Positions 16,474 through 24,743 are shown, numbered from the stretch's first letter. The stretch: 64,000 nt of DNA from JBHJGM01 sp050331815 (GCA_050331815.1 JBHJGM010000003.1:248001-312000); one strand, 5' to 3'. The notes: generated by a model not told the origin, from the sequence alone. Numbers and translations: made by a program.

Positions 16474-17493
16474 TCAGTTGTCGCTGGAGTCCATCCAGCG
16501 CCCGGTGACCAGCGTGGAGTCTGGGGTATCCGGTAGGCCGATACGATTGTTTTGCAACTCCAGGATGAGGCGTTGGATCGCAAGCCGGCCAATCTCTTCC
16601 AGATCGATGGCGTAGCCGCTGAAACGGCCCTCGGGCATCCCGATGGCATAACGCTGCAGACCGGATTCGACAGGGAAGGGCGCCACGCTGAATCCTTTCA
16701 GGCGAAACGGCGTGTCCGCTAAAATAGCGTCGGGACGCCAGGAGGTGACCGTGCGAAAATAGTCCTCGGTAGCGTCGGGATTAAACTCCTCGAAGATTTG
16801 GATCGTTACGCCACGCCGCTTGGCCGCAAGCAGGCTGGCCGCCTGGTAACGGGCCGAAGCACACCAGAACGGTATGCCCGAAAGCACGAGAGCCACCCGT
16901 TCGTGGCCGCGCCTGGACAACTCGTGCAGGCATTCGTCCATGCACAAAAAGGCGTCAAAGCAGACGCGGTGCAGCGGCAAGGTCCGCAGGGTGTCGAGGC
17001 CAATGGCCACCGTGGCGAAGTGGTCGAAGTTGAGCTGCGGCTGGTAGGTTTCGTCATCGGGAGGCATCACAATCAACCCGCGCACTCCCCGGTGGTACAG
17101 CACCTGACTGATGCGGTGACCGCTGGGGCCTTCGGCTTTTTCGTGATGTACTTCCAGGGTGAAGCCGTTGCTTTCGGCCTCGGCCTCCATGCCCCGCTGA
17201 ACGTACGCAATCAGCTTCGCGCGGTGCGGATTGAGCTCGAGTGAGGACGGCAAAAAGATGGCGAGGGTTTCTTGCGGCTCGGTGGATTCGCGGCTCTTGC
17301 GCACCTGGTGCATCAGCTCGCGAATTTTGGGATCAGGCCGGTAGCCGACCTCCGCCGCCGTTTCCCATACGCGCTTGCGCGTTTTCTCGCTGATCGAGGG
17401 GTCGTTGCGCAGCGCCCGACTGATCGTCGAATGGTGCAGGTTCAAGCGCTTGGCAAGTGAAGTGATGGTTTCGCGTGGAGAGGTGTCGGGCAT
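16474..17493 (-). CDS. LacI-family transcriptional regulator
   Basis: The 339-residue product begins with a LacI helix-turn-helix (ITSLAKRLNLHHSTISRAL) and hinge helix (KTRKRVWETAAEVGYRPDP). A periplasmic-binding-protein-like ligand domain follows, with LIAYVQRGMEAEAESNGF, RGVRGLIVMPPDDE and GHERVALVLSGIPFW. The ligand is probably a sugar, but the pocket residues do not identify it. The start ATG at 17493 places the HTH at the very N-terminus, as usual. It is divergent from the PEP-CTERM gene at 17774; the 280-base space between them contains two similar palindromes that are candidate operators. Confidence 0.95.
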   Translation of the reverse strand: MPDTSPRETITSLAKRLNLHHSTISRALRNDPSISEKTRKRVWETAAEVGYRPDPKIRELMHQVRKSRESTEPQETLAIFLPSSLELNPHRAKLIAYVQRGMEAEAESNGFTLEVHHEKAEGPSGHRISQVLYHRGVRGLIVMPPDDETYQPQLNFDHFATVAIGLDTLRTLPLHRVCFDAFLCMDECLHELSRRGHERVALVLSGIPFWCASARYQAASLLAAKRRGVTIQIFEEFNPDATEDYFRTVTSWRPDAILADTPFRLKGFSVAPFPVESGLQRYAIGMPEGRFSGYAIDLEEIGRLAIQRLILELQNNRIGLPDTPDSTLVTGRWMDSSDN

Positions 17494-17640
17494 GGGTCGC
17501 AGCGAAATTCAGTATTAAAGCGTAATCTGGGGAAACATCCTTCCCCGTTTCGCAGTGTCAAATCGTGCCTTACGGCTACAGGGCGAGCTGGCTGTCATCA
17601 GACGATGCGAGGGCCGCATTATCATTTGTTTTGAACGCTA

Positions 17641-17677
17641 TGCACCGTGTGCACAACGCCTGTGCGCACCGTGTGCG
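17641..17677. promoter_or_regulatory. Tandem quasi-palindromes, candidate LacI-type operators
   Basis: Two copies of GCACCGTGTGC lie at 17642-17652 and 17666-17676, 24 bases apart start to start. Each is flanked so that a longer palindrome forms around the same CGT centre: TGCAC-CGT-GTGCA in the first and CGCAC-CGT-GTGCG in the second. Their position, 148 bases upstream of the lacI-type start and about 100 bases upstream of the PEP-CTERM gene, fits a regulator binding region. Binding by the adjacent LacI protein is inferred. Confidence 0.45.
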
Positions 17678-17724
17678 GATTCTGGCATTTGAGAACGGCT
17701 AAAGGCCTGCGGATGGTCACGACG

Positions 17725-17752
17725 TTGCAGCCATCCTGGCTCACGCTACTCA
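17725..17752 (+). promoter_or_regulatory. Possible promoter of the PEP-CTERM gene
   Basis: TTGCAG (17725-17730) and TACTCA (17747-17752) are separated by 16 bases and end 21 bases before the ATG at 17774. The match to the sigma70 consensus is moderate, and no Shine-Dalgarno sequence is visible before the start. Confidence 0.3.
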
Positions 17753-17773
17753 CAACACTCACCTACGTGACTC

Positions 17774-18415
17774 ATGAAAATGCCAAGACCTGTACTCCAC
17801 GCTGTTCTGATCGGAGCCTTGTCGGCCTTGCCGTTCGCCTCAGCCCACGCGCAATCCCTGACGATTTTCACCCTTCCCGAGGGTGCGGAAATCCTGCAAG
17901 TCACCGGAGCTGTACCTAACCTGAATCCCGGTGGTCAGGCCACCGCCGATACCCGCACGCTCTACGTGTTCGAGCCCGACATCGGGGACGCCTTCCCGAA
18001 CGTTCCGGACTTTCCCTCAACGCCGCCTGCGCAGGGCGTGGTCAACCCCTGGGCGTGGGTTTACGCCACTTCCGATGCCGAGGTTTCCGACCTCGACATC
18101 GACCTGGGCATCTCTGCCGAAGTCGACCTCGTGCTCAACCCCAACTCGGGCGCGGGCCTGCAGTGGATCACAATTGACGGGAACCCGCTCTATCAGTTCG
18201 CCGGCGACAGCAGCGAACTCGATGCCAACGGAAATTTTGGACCTTGGAACTATGTTTTGGCGGATGGATCCGTGAGCCAGAGCGTGTTTGGCCCGACGAT
18301 TCCGGAGCCCTCGACCTACGGAATGATTGGTGTCGTAGCCTTGGGCTCGGCGATTCTCGGTAAACGAGCCCGGAGCAAAGACCGGGAGAAAAAAGCACAA
18401 GCAGCAGCCGTCTAG
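17774..18415 (+). CDS. PEP-CTERM protein with Y-x4-D secreted-repeat segments
   Basis: The 213-residue product has a signal peptide (LIGALSALPFASAHAQ) and, from residue 176, a PEP-CTERM sorting signal: PEPSTYG, a hydrophobic stretch GMIGVVALGSAILG, then a basic tail (KRARSKDREKK). Such proteins are processed by an exosortase, which is not encoded in this window. The middle resembles the secreted-repeat family of PF03640, with RTLYVFEPD and then ITIDGNPLYQFAGDSSELD and GPWNYVLADG. In that family the repeats form beta-propeller-like extracellular domains of unknown role. It stands alone between the LacI-type gene and a terminator at 18438, so it is probably monocistronic and may be the regulator's target. 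Confidence 0.88.
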   Translation: MKMPRPVLHAVLIGALSALPFASAHAQSLTIFTLPEGAEILQVTGAVPNLNPGGQATADTRTLYVFEPDIGDAFPNVPDFPSTPPAQGVVNPWAWVYATSDAEVSDLDIDLGISAEVDLVLNPNSGAGLQWITIDGNPLYQFAGDSSELDANGNFGPWNYVLADGSVSQSVFGPTIPEPSTYGMIGVVALGSAILGKRARSKDREKKAQAAAV

Positions 18416-18437
18416 CAATCAGCCTAGACCCTAAAAG

Positions 18438-18478
18438 GAGAGCCGGCTCATCCGTGTGGAGGGCCGGCTCTCTGTTTG
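18438..18478 (+). terminator. Rho-independent terminator after the PEP-CTERM gene
   Basis: GAGAGCCGGC (18438-18447) pairs perfectly with GCCGGCTCTC (18463-18472) across a 15-base loop, giving a 10-bp stem. A short T-rich run (TGTTTGG) follows. The palindrome may also act in the other direction, but no minus-strand gene ends here. Confidence 0.75.
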
Positions 18479-18543
18479 GTTACGTTACGCGCCCTGGAAT
18501 AAGCAGAGCCCGCAGGACCTCCGCCCTGAAACCATCTGTTTCG

Positions 18544-19434
18544 ATGAATGACCTGCGTTTCGTGATTCTGGCCCTGGCTCTGTGCTCGCTCATGCTGCTG
18601 GCCGGCTGCGGCACGACGTTGAAACCACCGGAACAGACCCAGTCGGCGGCCCTGGCTGACTCCGTCGACGCACGGCAGCAGGTCGAGAGCTTTTTCAGCG
18701 ACTTCGATCGGTTCCTGGCTGACAATGTCGACGCGCAGGGCCGCCTCGATTACGGAGTCTTGAAGCGTGACCCGCGCGCGATCAATGCGCTCTACACCAC
18801 GGTCGCCGCCATCAGTCCGGATTCGCACCCCGAGGCGTTTCCGACCGAGGCGCATCGGCTGGCCTGGTGGATTAACGCCTACAACGCGGCCACCATCTAT
18901 GCGGTCGTTCAGGCCTACCCGATTGAGACGGTCCTGGAGGTGCGTCCGGCCTCAATCTTTACCGTCATCGACAAGCGCGGCGGCTTTTTTGCCGGTCAAC
19001 GGCTCGTCTTCGGCGGCGAGGCAATCTCGCTCTACAAGCTTGAGAATGACGTGATTCGCAAACGCTTCATCGATCCGCGCTACCACTTCGCAGTGAACTG
19101 CGCGTCCATCGGCTGCCCCATCTTGCCAGCCGAAGCCTTCCTGCCCGACACACTCGATGCTCAGCTGGAGCGCGAGACCCTCGCTTTTCTCAAGCGCGCG
19201 CAAAATTACCGTATCGATCACGACGCCCAGGTCATCCGTCTGTCCTCAATTTACGGCTGGTATGACAAAGATTACCTGAAGTGGCTTGAAGAGGTGCGCG
19301 GCTTTGACGATCCCGAACTACTCGACTACGTGACGCTCTACCTCGAAGAAGCGGAAGCGGCCAAGCTCGCCCAGGTGCGTGACACCTATGCGTTGGAGTT
19401 CATCGACTACGACTGGGGCCTGAACGACCGCTAA
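18544..19434 (+). CDS. DUF547-domain lipoprotein
   Basis: From the ATG at 18544 the product has 296 residues and a lipoprotein signal (LALALCSLMLLAGCGTT, lipid-anchored Cys at about 22). The frame is open back to 18454, but that start would place 30 unrelated residues before the signal. The DUF547 domain is clear: LAWWINAYNAATIYAVVQAY, SLYKLENDVIRKRFIDPRYH, and the signature HFAVNCASIGCPIL, with YGWYDKDY near the end. DUF547 proteins are widespread periplasmic or surface proteins with a papain-like fold predicted for some members; their function is not settled. The stop overlaps the convergent radical SAM gene by four bases. Confidence 0.92.
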   Translation: MNDLRFVILALALCSLMLLAGCGTTLKPPEQTQSAALADSVDARQQVESFFSDFDRFLADNVDAQGRLDYGVLKRDPRAINALYTTVAAISPDSHPEAFPTEAHRLAWWINAYNAATIYAVVQAYPIETVLEVRPASIFTVIDKRGGFFAGQRLVFGGEAISLYKLENDVIRKRFIDPRYHFAVNCASIGCPILPAEAFLPDTLDAQLERETLAFLKRAQNYRIDHDAQVIRLSSIYGWYDKDYLKWLEEVRGFDDPELLDYVTLYLEEAEAAKLAQVRDTYALEFIDYDWGLNDR

Positions 19435-20786
19435 CGCGCCGCCGCTGTGGGAACGCTTTCACCGCGCAGGCGGGCTCCGATACGTTCGCGCACGCCCTCG
19501 GCGTTCATCGTGCACATGGGAATCATCTCGCCGTCCACCGGCACCTTGAAGATGCACGCCTCCAGCCGTTCAAGCCCTTCGGACGTCTGCATTTGGTTGG
19601 GGCTCATGAAACGGTGCGCTGATAGCATGAAGGGGCGGACCCGAAAACGCTTTCCCTTTCGCAGGGAACGCCCCGTTGCCCGCAGCAGAGCGGGCAGCAG
19701 GCAGAGACCTCGCCAGGCTCCGTAGCCCACCGCCTCAACCAGCAGGGCAGGACGTTTCAAAAGGCAGCCTGCGATCGTCGGCAGGTTACGCGACAGGCCG
19801 CGGGTCCAGTCGATCCTGGCCCCGACGCCATCGAGCATGCGGGCCAAAAAGCGGGCGTCCCAGGGATAGGCATCGCGCACACCTTCAAGGACGATGGGCG
19901 CCCGGTCGTCCTGGCAGTCGATCACGACCAGGGGCAACAGCAAGTTGCAGGCGGGGTGGCCAAAATGCAGCGGCGTGCGGTTGAGCCGAAAGCCTACGCC
20001 CAGATCGAAAGCCAGCCGCAACGATTCCTCGGAGAGGCGTTGCGTGTCATTGGCGCGGGTGCGCCCGACCGTCGCCACCGGCAAAAAGTTGACCAGCCGA
20101 AAAGCGTCCGCGTTTTTGAGAAACCACTGGATGACCGGTCCCATCTGATCGATGTTGTCCGTGGTCACGGTCACCGTCGAGGCAGCGGTCAGGAGGCAGC
20201 CAGTTTCCGAACGTATCCGGCGAATCAGAGCAGCGAAGCGGTCACGCAGCAGGTTGAGATCGGACTCGGTTTGCGGTCGGTCGAAAGGCGCGTCACGGCC
20301 TTTTTGCGTGATGTCGATGTGGATGCTGACCCGTTGCAGGCCATAGTCCTTGACGAGTGTCCGCAGGTACGCAGGCTCGCGCAAAAAGCGCTGCCCATGC
20401 GTCATGACCATCGGGTCAAGGCCGATAGAGCGGGCATAAGCGACGATGCGTCCGAGTTCATCGACGGGCAATAGCGTGACTTCGCCAGCGGTGATCTGCG
20501 TCTTGCCACCGGGGCCCAGGTGTGCGCGTATCGCATCCAGTTGTGCTTTGACCTCAGCGAAAGGGAGGGGCGGGGTCCGGTTGGCTCCCTTGCTCAAGTA
20601 GCAGCAGGTACAGCCAAAATCACAACGTTCCATCACATGGTGCGTTGCCGCGCAACCCACGCCGGTGCGACCGCAGATCTGGTTCTCTGTACGCAGTGAC
20701 TCGGGCAGGCGCGTCCATTGGGCACGCAGGCGCGCGGTGTGTACCTCCACGGGCTCGGAGGAAGTCGAAAGGGAAGGATTGGGCAT
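19431..20786 (-). CDS. Radical SAM protein of unknown function
   Basis: The 451-residue product has its SAM-cluster motif at C55, C59 and C62 (MERCDFGCTCCYLSKG), with an extra Cys at 61. TQITAGEVTLLP follows (the GE element), then a TIM-barrel pattern with VSIHIDITQKG and LVNFLPVATVGRT. Two additional cysteines precede the core (C38, C45). The C-terminus carries a further conserved-looking pair (LEACIFKVPVDGEMIPMCTM), suggesting an auxiliary Fe-S site. A moderately hydrophobic section (LLVEAVGYGAWRGLCLLPAL) might contact the membrane. No usual partner gene adjoins; its neighbours are the convergent DUF547 lipoprotein and a small lipoprotein and ferredoxin upstream on the same strand. A lipid-related substrate is possible but not shown. 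Confidence 0.9.
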   Translation of the reverse strand: MPNPSLSTSSEPVEVHTARLRAQWTRLPESLRTENQICGRTGVGCAATHHVMERCDFGCTCCYLSKGANRTPPLPFAEVKAQLDAIRAHLGPGGKTQITAGEVTLLPVDELGRIVAYARSIGLDPMVMTHGQRFLREPAYLRTLVKDYGLQRVSIHIDITQKGRDAPFDRPQTESDLNLLRDRFAALIRRIRSETGCLLTAASTVTVTTDNIDQMGPVIQWFLKNADAFRLVNFLPVATVGRTRANDTQRLSEESLRLAFDLGVGFRLNRTPLHFGHPACNLLLPLVVIDCQDDRAPIVLEGVRDAYPWDARFLARMLDGVGARIDWTRGLSRNLPTIAGCLLKRPALLVEAVGYGAWRGLCLLPALLRATGRSLRKGKRFRVRPFMLSAHRFMSPNQMQTSEGLERLEACIFKVPVDGEMIPMCTMNAEGVRERIGARLRGESVPTAAAR

Positions 20787-20914
20787 GAAGCGGTCGCAAG
20801 GTAACGCCGCGTCAGGGTCGGGAAGCAGCCAGATGCCACCGAGGCACCTGCAGGAGAAGACTCCGCATCAATCAATCACAAGGCAAGCCTCGAAGCCACC
20901 GATTCACAGATGCG

Positions 20915-21190
20915 TCAATAAGTTGTCGAAGCGCGACTACTGCGCGTGTTTGCTTCTTCGCGCACATTGCGCCCGTGATGTATCGGCGTGGTCTCGCGCA
21001 AGGTCTTCAGTCGTTCCTCAGTCTGCGCCTCACGCGCCTCGAAATCGTAAAGCGGGTCGGGACGTTTCCCCTGCTGCGTGCCTCCCAACTGCAACCCGCT
21101 GGAACCGCTCTGGCAGCCCGTCAGCAGGGCAGCCACCAGACAAGTCAAGCTGACAGATAGTGCCCTCAGCCAGCGTCGGGGTCTGAGCAC
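20915..21190 (-). CDS. Small lipoprotein, 91 aa
   Basis: The product has a basic N-terminus, a hydrophobic core (LSVSLTCLVAALLTGC) and a lipobox with the anchor Cys at residue 26. The remaining 65 residues are hydrophilic and unrecognised (LYDFEAREAQTEERLKTL). The start is a GTG at 21190, inside the last 25 bases of the ferredoxin gene, which suggests translational coupling. No other start would keep the signal peptide. Function unknown. Confidence 0.7.
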   Translation of the reverse strand: MLRPRRWLRALSVSLTCLVAALLTGCQSGSSGLQLGGTQQGKRPDPLYDFEAREAQTEERLKTLRETTPIHHGRNVREEANTRSSRASTTY

Positions 21191-21468
21191 TTGGGGCCTT
21201 TCAAAGGTTCTTTAGTACCGTCGATCACGGGAAATTTTTCGGCCTCCTTGGCGTTGAGGTCGATCCATGATTCCTGATCGGCAGGCACATCGCTGTCGGC
21301 GAAAATGGCGTCCACCGGGCATTCCTCCACGCAGGCGTTGCAGTCGATGCAGGTGTCCGGGTTGATGTAGAGCCGGTCCGGGGCATCGTGAAACGCCTCC
21401 ACCGGGCAGACCGCGGCGCAGTAGGTGAACTTGCAGTCCACGCAAGGTTCGGTGACGACATAAGCCAT
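21166..21468 (-). CDS. fdxA: 7Fe-type ferredoxin
   Basis: The 100-residue product matches the FdxA/Azotobacter ferredoxin I layout. C9, C17 and C50 are placed to bind a [3Fe-4S] cluster, and C21, C40, C43 and C46 a [4Fe-4S] cluster, with C12 as the additional free cysteine. Motifs are CVDCKFTYCAAVCPVEAF and CIDCNACVEECPVDAIF. The tail after residue 60 (SWIDLNAKEAEKFPVIDG) is also typical of this class. It probably serves as a cytoplasmic low-potential electron carrier. It precedes the small lipoprotein and the radical SAM gene on the same strand, so it could feed electrons to that enzyme, but this is inference. Confidence 0.94.
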   Translation of the reverse strand: MAYVVTEPCVDCKFTYCAAVCPVEAFHDAPDRLYINPDTCIDCNACVEECPVDAIFADSDVPADQESWIDLNAKEAEKFPVIDGTKEPLKGPKCSDPDAG

Positions 21469-21523
21469 AATTTAGCAAACAATGCCAAAGCTGTGCCAAC
21501 TGCAACCGCAAGCGCGCCCTTGG

Positions 21524-22381
21524 CTAGAGGCCCGCGGTGTCCATCAGCTTTCGCATAACCTGGCCGACTTCGGCGAAGGCAGCCGCCGGCTCCAGGGCGC
21601 TGAGGCGATTGGCTGTCGGCTGAAAGGGCTCGGTGGTGACAGGCCCTTCGTAGCCGATTTCCGCCAACACCTTCAGCATCCCCGGGGTGTCGATAACGCC
21701 GGTCTCCAGGGGCAGGGCGCGCTCGCCGTCGATTTGTTCCTGCGGGGTTCGATCTGCGCGAGCGTCGTTGACGTGGACGTAAGTAATGTGGATGCCTTCG
21801 AGTTCGTGCCGGAGCGTCTCCAGAGTGCCTCCCGAGCAGTACCAGTGAAAGGAATCCAGCAGAATGCCCACGCCGCCGCCGGCAGCCTCGATCAACTTTT
21901 TGGCGCCGGCCAGGTCGTCGATGAACGGGTGGGTGAACTTCGACTGCAGGGTTTTCGGGCCAATGAACTCAAAGCCGTAATCAATGCCCGCTTTCGCAGC
22001 GGCGGCGGTCAACTGCTGGAGCCGTTCCGCCATCCAGACCATCTGCGCGTCCTGGGTGCGCGCATTGGAGCCGTTCAACACCCAGTTGTAGGTGCGTGCC
22101 CAACCCGCTTCAACCAGCCTCGGGCCGAAGACCTCAAGGTAGCCAACGGCTTCCTCGAAGTTTACTTCGTCCGCGTCGATGTTGTGCGGCAGGGGAAAAG
22201 CCCCTCCGACCAGGCCGTGATCGGCCAGGATTCGACCTGCTTCCTTAATGTCGGCGGCCGAGCCGCCCTGTATCGCGGGCAGGTCAATGCCCTTGAAGCC
22301 ATTGGCCGCGGCCAATGCGCACTGCTGCGCAAAAGGAACGTCACCGAGCTTCAGGACGCCGGCGTTAAAATTGAGATACAT
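21524..22381 (-). CDS. Sugar phosphate isomerase/epimerase-like TIM barrel
   Basis: The 285-residue product belongs to the xylose-isomerase-like TIM barrel superfamily (AP endonuclease 2 / hydroxypyruvate isomerase type). Metal-site elements are visible in order: GFEFIGPKT, GILLDSFHWYCSGG, ITYVHVNDARADR and a final VTTEPFQPT. These supply the Glu, Asp-His, His-x-Asp and Glu ligands typical of the fold. It probably isomerises or epimerises a small sugar or keto acid in the cytoplasm; the exact substrate is not readable. It lies between metY and the ferredoxin on the same strand, 170 bases from the former, so operon membership is uncertain. Confidence 0.88.
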   Translation of the reverse strand: MYLNFNAGVLKLGDVPFAQQCALAAANGFKGIDLPAIQGGSAADIKEAGRILADHGLVGGAFPLPHNIDADEVNFEEAVGYLEVFGPRLVEAGWARTYNWVLNGSNARTQDAQMVWMAERLQQLTAAAAKAGIDYGFEFIGPKTLQSKFTHPFIDDLAGAKKLIEAAGGGVGILLDSFHWYCSGGTLETLRHELEGIHITYVHVNDARADRTPQEQIDGERALPLETGVIDTPGMLKVLAEIGYEGPVTTEPFQPTANRLSALEPAAAFAEVGQVMRKLMDTAGL

Positions 22382-22507
22382 GGTTTTTATTTCGTTGGCA
22401 GGTCGGGATGTCCGTAAGGGTGCTTTGGTGCTTCGTGCTTAGTACTTTGGAGCGCGCGGGGGGGGTCGGAGCGGGAAGCACTGCTGGCGAGATTTGGTTT
22501 CAGTACA

Positions 22508-22535
22508 CTAGCTTGTAGATTCTAGCTCTTAGATT
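22508..22535. repeat. Short imperfect tandem repeat, two 14-base units
   Basis: CTAGCTTGTAGATT (22508-22521) is followed directly by CTAGCTCTTAGATT (22522-22535), with two mismatches. It lies in the 170-base space between metY and the isomerase-like gene, in a locally AT-rich patch. No function is apparent. Confidence 0.5.
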
Positions 22536-22551
22536 CCAAATCGTGCCCACC

Positions 22552-23862
22552 TTACACCGCTGCCAGCGCCTGGTCGAGGTCGGCCAGGATGTCACCACTG
22601 TCCTCAATGCCCACGGATAAGCGGACAAAGTCGTCGGTGACGCCAGTGGTGGCCAGGTCGGCGGCTTCAAGCTGCTGGTGGGTGGTGGTTGCCGGGTGGA
22701 TCGCCAGACTCTTGGCATCGCCGATGTTGGCCAGATGGCTGAAGAGCTTGAGTGCCTCGATGAAACGACTGCCCGCTGCCTTGCCGCCGTCGACCCCAAA
22801 GCCGACCAGTGCACCGTACATCCCCGAGTCGTGGTATTTCTTAGCTTTGGCGTGCTCTGAGTTGTCGGGCAGCCCGGGGAAGTTCACCCAGCTGACTTTG
22901 GGATGCGTCTTGAGAAACTCGGCGACCCGAAGCGCGTTTTCGCAGTGACGCTGCATGCGCAGGTGCAGCGTTTCCAGGCCCAGCAGGTGCACCCACGAAT
23001 TGAAAGGGGAGGGGCAGTTGCCCGTGTCACGCATAAGTTGCAGGCGCATTTTCATAACGTAGGCGATGTTGGCACCGCCGAAGGGCTCAAACGACTGAAA
23101 GGCGTCCCAGTGGACGAGTCCGTGGTAACTGGGGTCGGGTTCGGTGAACATCGGGAATTTCCCGCTGCCCCAGTCAAAGTTCCCCGCATCCACCACGATT
23201 CCGCCGATGGCCGCCCCGTGCCCCCCGATGTACTTCGTCAGGCTATTGATGACAACATTGGCCCCGTGCTCGATCGGGCGGCATACCGCCGGAGAAAGCG
23301 CCGTATTATCGATGATGAGCGGGATTTTCGCCTCACGGGCCGCCTGGGCCGCTTCCTCGTAGGTGAAAATGTTCATACGAGGGTTGCCCTGGGAGTCGCC
23401 GTAGATGGCTTTTGTCTTTGCGTCGATAGCCTCGGCAAATTGCGTGGGTTGCTCCCCGTCGACGAACTTCACCGAGATGCCCATCTTGGGCAGCGTGTAT
23501 TTAAAGAGGTTGTAGGTCCCTCCGTAGAGTTGCGACTGCGAGACGATGTTGTCGCCGGGCTGGCAGATATTCAATATGGCGCTGGTGATCGCCGCCTGGC
23601 CGCTGGAGTGGGCAAGCGCCCAGACGCCGCCCTCGAGCGAGGCTACGCGCGCCTCAACCACGTCGGTCGTCGGATTGTGAATGCGCGTGTAGATGTTCCC
23701 CAATTCTTCCAGCGCGAAGAGCTTGGCCGCATGCTCGGTATCGCGGAAGACGAAGCTGGTGGTCTGGTAAATGGGAACGGCCCGGGAGCCGGTGGTGGGG
23801 TCGGGCGTCTGGCCGGCGTGGACCGCGCGGGTCCCGAATGAAGCTATGGCGGATTCTGGCAT
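22552..23862 (-). CDS. metY: O-acetylhomoserine sulfhydrylase
   Basis: Starting at the ATG at 23862 the 436-residue product is a PLP enzyme of the Cys/Met metabolism family. It opens with FGTRAVHAGQTPDPTTGSRA and VPIYQTTSFVF, the MetY-type N-terminus. The Schiff-base lysine lies in INSLTKYIGGHGAAIGG. YTRIHNPTTDVVEARVASLE and the C-terminal SVGIEDSGDILADLDQAL are characteristic. It should form homocysteine (or methionine precursors) from O-acetylhomoserine and sulfide. The usual E-S/T-x-GNP stretch reads YGDSQGNPRMN, a conservative change worth noting. An upstream in-frame start at 23931 is less likely, as it adds 23 unrelated residues. No riboswitch fits in the 95 bases before the divergent gene. 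Confidence 0.94.
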   Translation of the reverse strand: MPESAIASFGTRAVHAGQTPDPTTGSRAVPIYQTTSFVFRDTEHAAKLFALEELGNIYTRIHNPTTDVVEARVASLEGGVWALAHSSGQAAITSAILNICQPGDNIVSQSQLYGGTYNLFKYTLPKMGISVKFVDGEQPTQFAEAIDAKTKAIYGDSQGNPRMNIFTYEEAAQAAREAKIPLIIDNTALSPAVCRPIEHGANVVINSLTKYIGGHGAAIGGIVVDAGNFDWGSGKFPMFTEPDPSYHGLVHWDAFQSFEPFGGANIAYVMKMRLQLMRDTGNCPSPFNSWVHLLGLETLHLRMQRHCENALRVAEFLKTHPKVSWVNFPGLPDNSEHAKAKKYHDSGMYGALVGFGVDGGKAAGSRFIEALKLFSHLANIGDAKSLAIHPATTTHQQLEAADLATTGVTDDFVRLSVGIEDSGDILADLDQALAAV

Positions 23863-23957
23863 CGGGCCATACCGCCGCAGACGCCAGTTGCGGTCAAGTG
23901 CGCGCGGCTGCTTTGCGCTGGATTCAGGCACCGGCGTAGCCTACATTCAAGGATACC

Positions 23958-24626
23958 ATGCTGCGCTACGCCGAAGAAATCCTGTTGCTGGCGCTGGACG
24001 ACATTACCGGGCGCTTTCACAGCTTGCCACCGCGCGCGCTGGAATTTGCCATCGCCGGGGCTCTGCTGGGCGAACTTGCGCTCATGGGTCAGGTGCGCGC
24101 CGAGGCGGATGCGCTCAGGCTGCTCGATACCGACCCCACAAATCGCCCGAAGCTCGATGAAACCCTGGCAACCCTGCGCGAGGTGCAACCCAAGCCCGAA
24201 TCGGCCCCGCTTTCCCTCGAGCGCGCTCTGGCTGTTCTGACGCTGAAAGCGCCGGAACTTCGCGATCGCCTGCTGCAGGATCTGGTCGCCAAAGGTATTC
24301 TGCGGCAGGAGGCCCATAAATTCTTTTTCTTCTTCGATGAACGGCGCTACCCGCTGGTTGACGACCGCGAGGAAAAAGAGGTGCGGGCACGAATTCGAGA
24401 AATCATTCTCAACAACCGCGCGCCCAACGAACGCGACAGTTTGCTAATCGCGCTCATGCGTGCCTGTGAGCTCTCTCGCAAAGTTTTTACCCAGGAAGAA
24501 GCCGAACGCTACCGGGATACCATTCGAGAGGTGGCTGAGCGCGATGCGATCGGTCGCGTACTCACCGCGACAGTGCGTCGCATCCAGGAGGCCGAGCTCG
24601 AATTGCTGGCTTATTCCGGCATGTGA
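23958..24626 (+). CDS. GOLPH3/VPS74-like (GPP34) protein
   Basis: The 222-residue product has the all-helical GPP34 layout. It begins LRYAEEILLLALDDITGRF and continues with LEFAIAGALLGELALMGQVRAE, the conserved opening helices of the family. A beta-hairpin-like middle (FFFFFDERRYPLVD) precedes a long helical part with SLLIALMRACELSRKVF. In eukaryotes the family binds phosphatidylinositol 4-phosphate and Golgi glycosyltransferases; the role of bacterial members is largely unknown. It is divergent from metY and stands before a PEP-CTERM gene, from which it is separated by 138 bases with a likely promoter. Confidence 0.88.
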   Translation: MLRYAEEILLLALDDITGRFHSLPPRALEFAIAGALLGELALMGQVRAEADALRLLDTDPTNRPKLDETLATLREVQPKPESAPLSLERALAVLTLKAPELRDRLLQDLVAKGILRQEAHKFFFFFDERRYPLVDDREEKEVRARIREIILNNRAPNERDSLLIALMRACELSRKVFTQEEAERYRDTIREVAERDAIGRVLTATVRRIQEAELELLAYSGM

Positions 24627-24713
24627 GTGTCGGGTCAACTTGTCTTATCACTACGGTAAGTCCCGATAAGTGTGACAGGAATGTGAGAAGAAAGTGACGT
24701 GCACAGTTTTTCG

Positions 24714-24743
24714 TTGCTCGGTGAATGCACACACTTGTATTTT
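24714..24743 (+). promoter_or_regulatory. Possible promoter of the second PEP-CTERM gene
   Basis: TTGCTC (24714-24719) and TATTTT (24738-24743) are separated by 18 bases, and the -10 box is preceded by TTG in an extended -10 arrangement. The ATG at 24765 follows 21 bases later. The match is moderate. Confidence 0.35.

Noticed and set aside
22903..23841. Plus-strand frame of 312 codons opposite metY
   Set aside because: It mirrors the conserved metY reading frame and has no own motifs or ribosome-binding site.
23863..23957. SAM riboswitch upstream of metY
   Set aside because: Only 95 bases separate metY from the divergent gene, and no SAM-riboswitch-like helices are visible.
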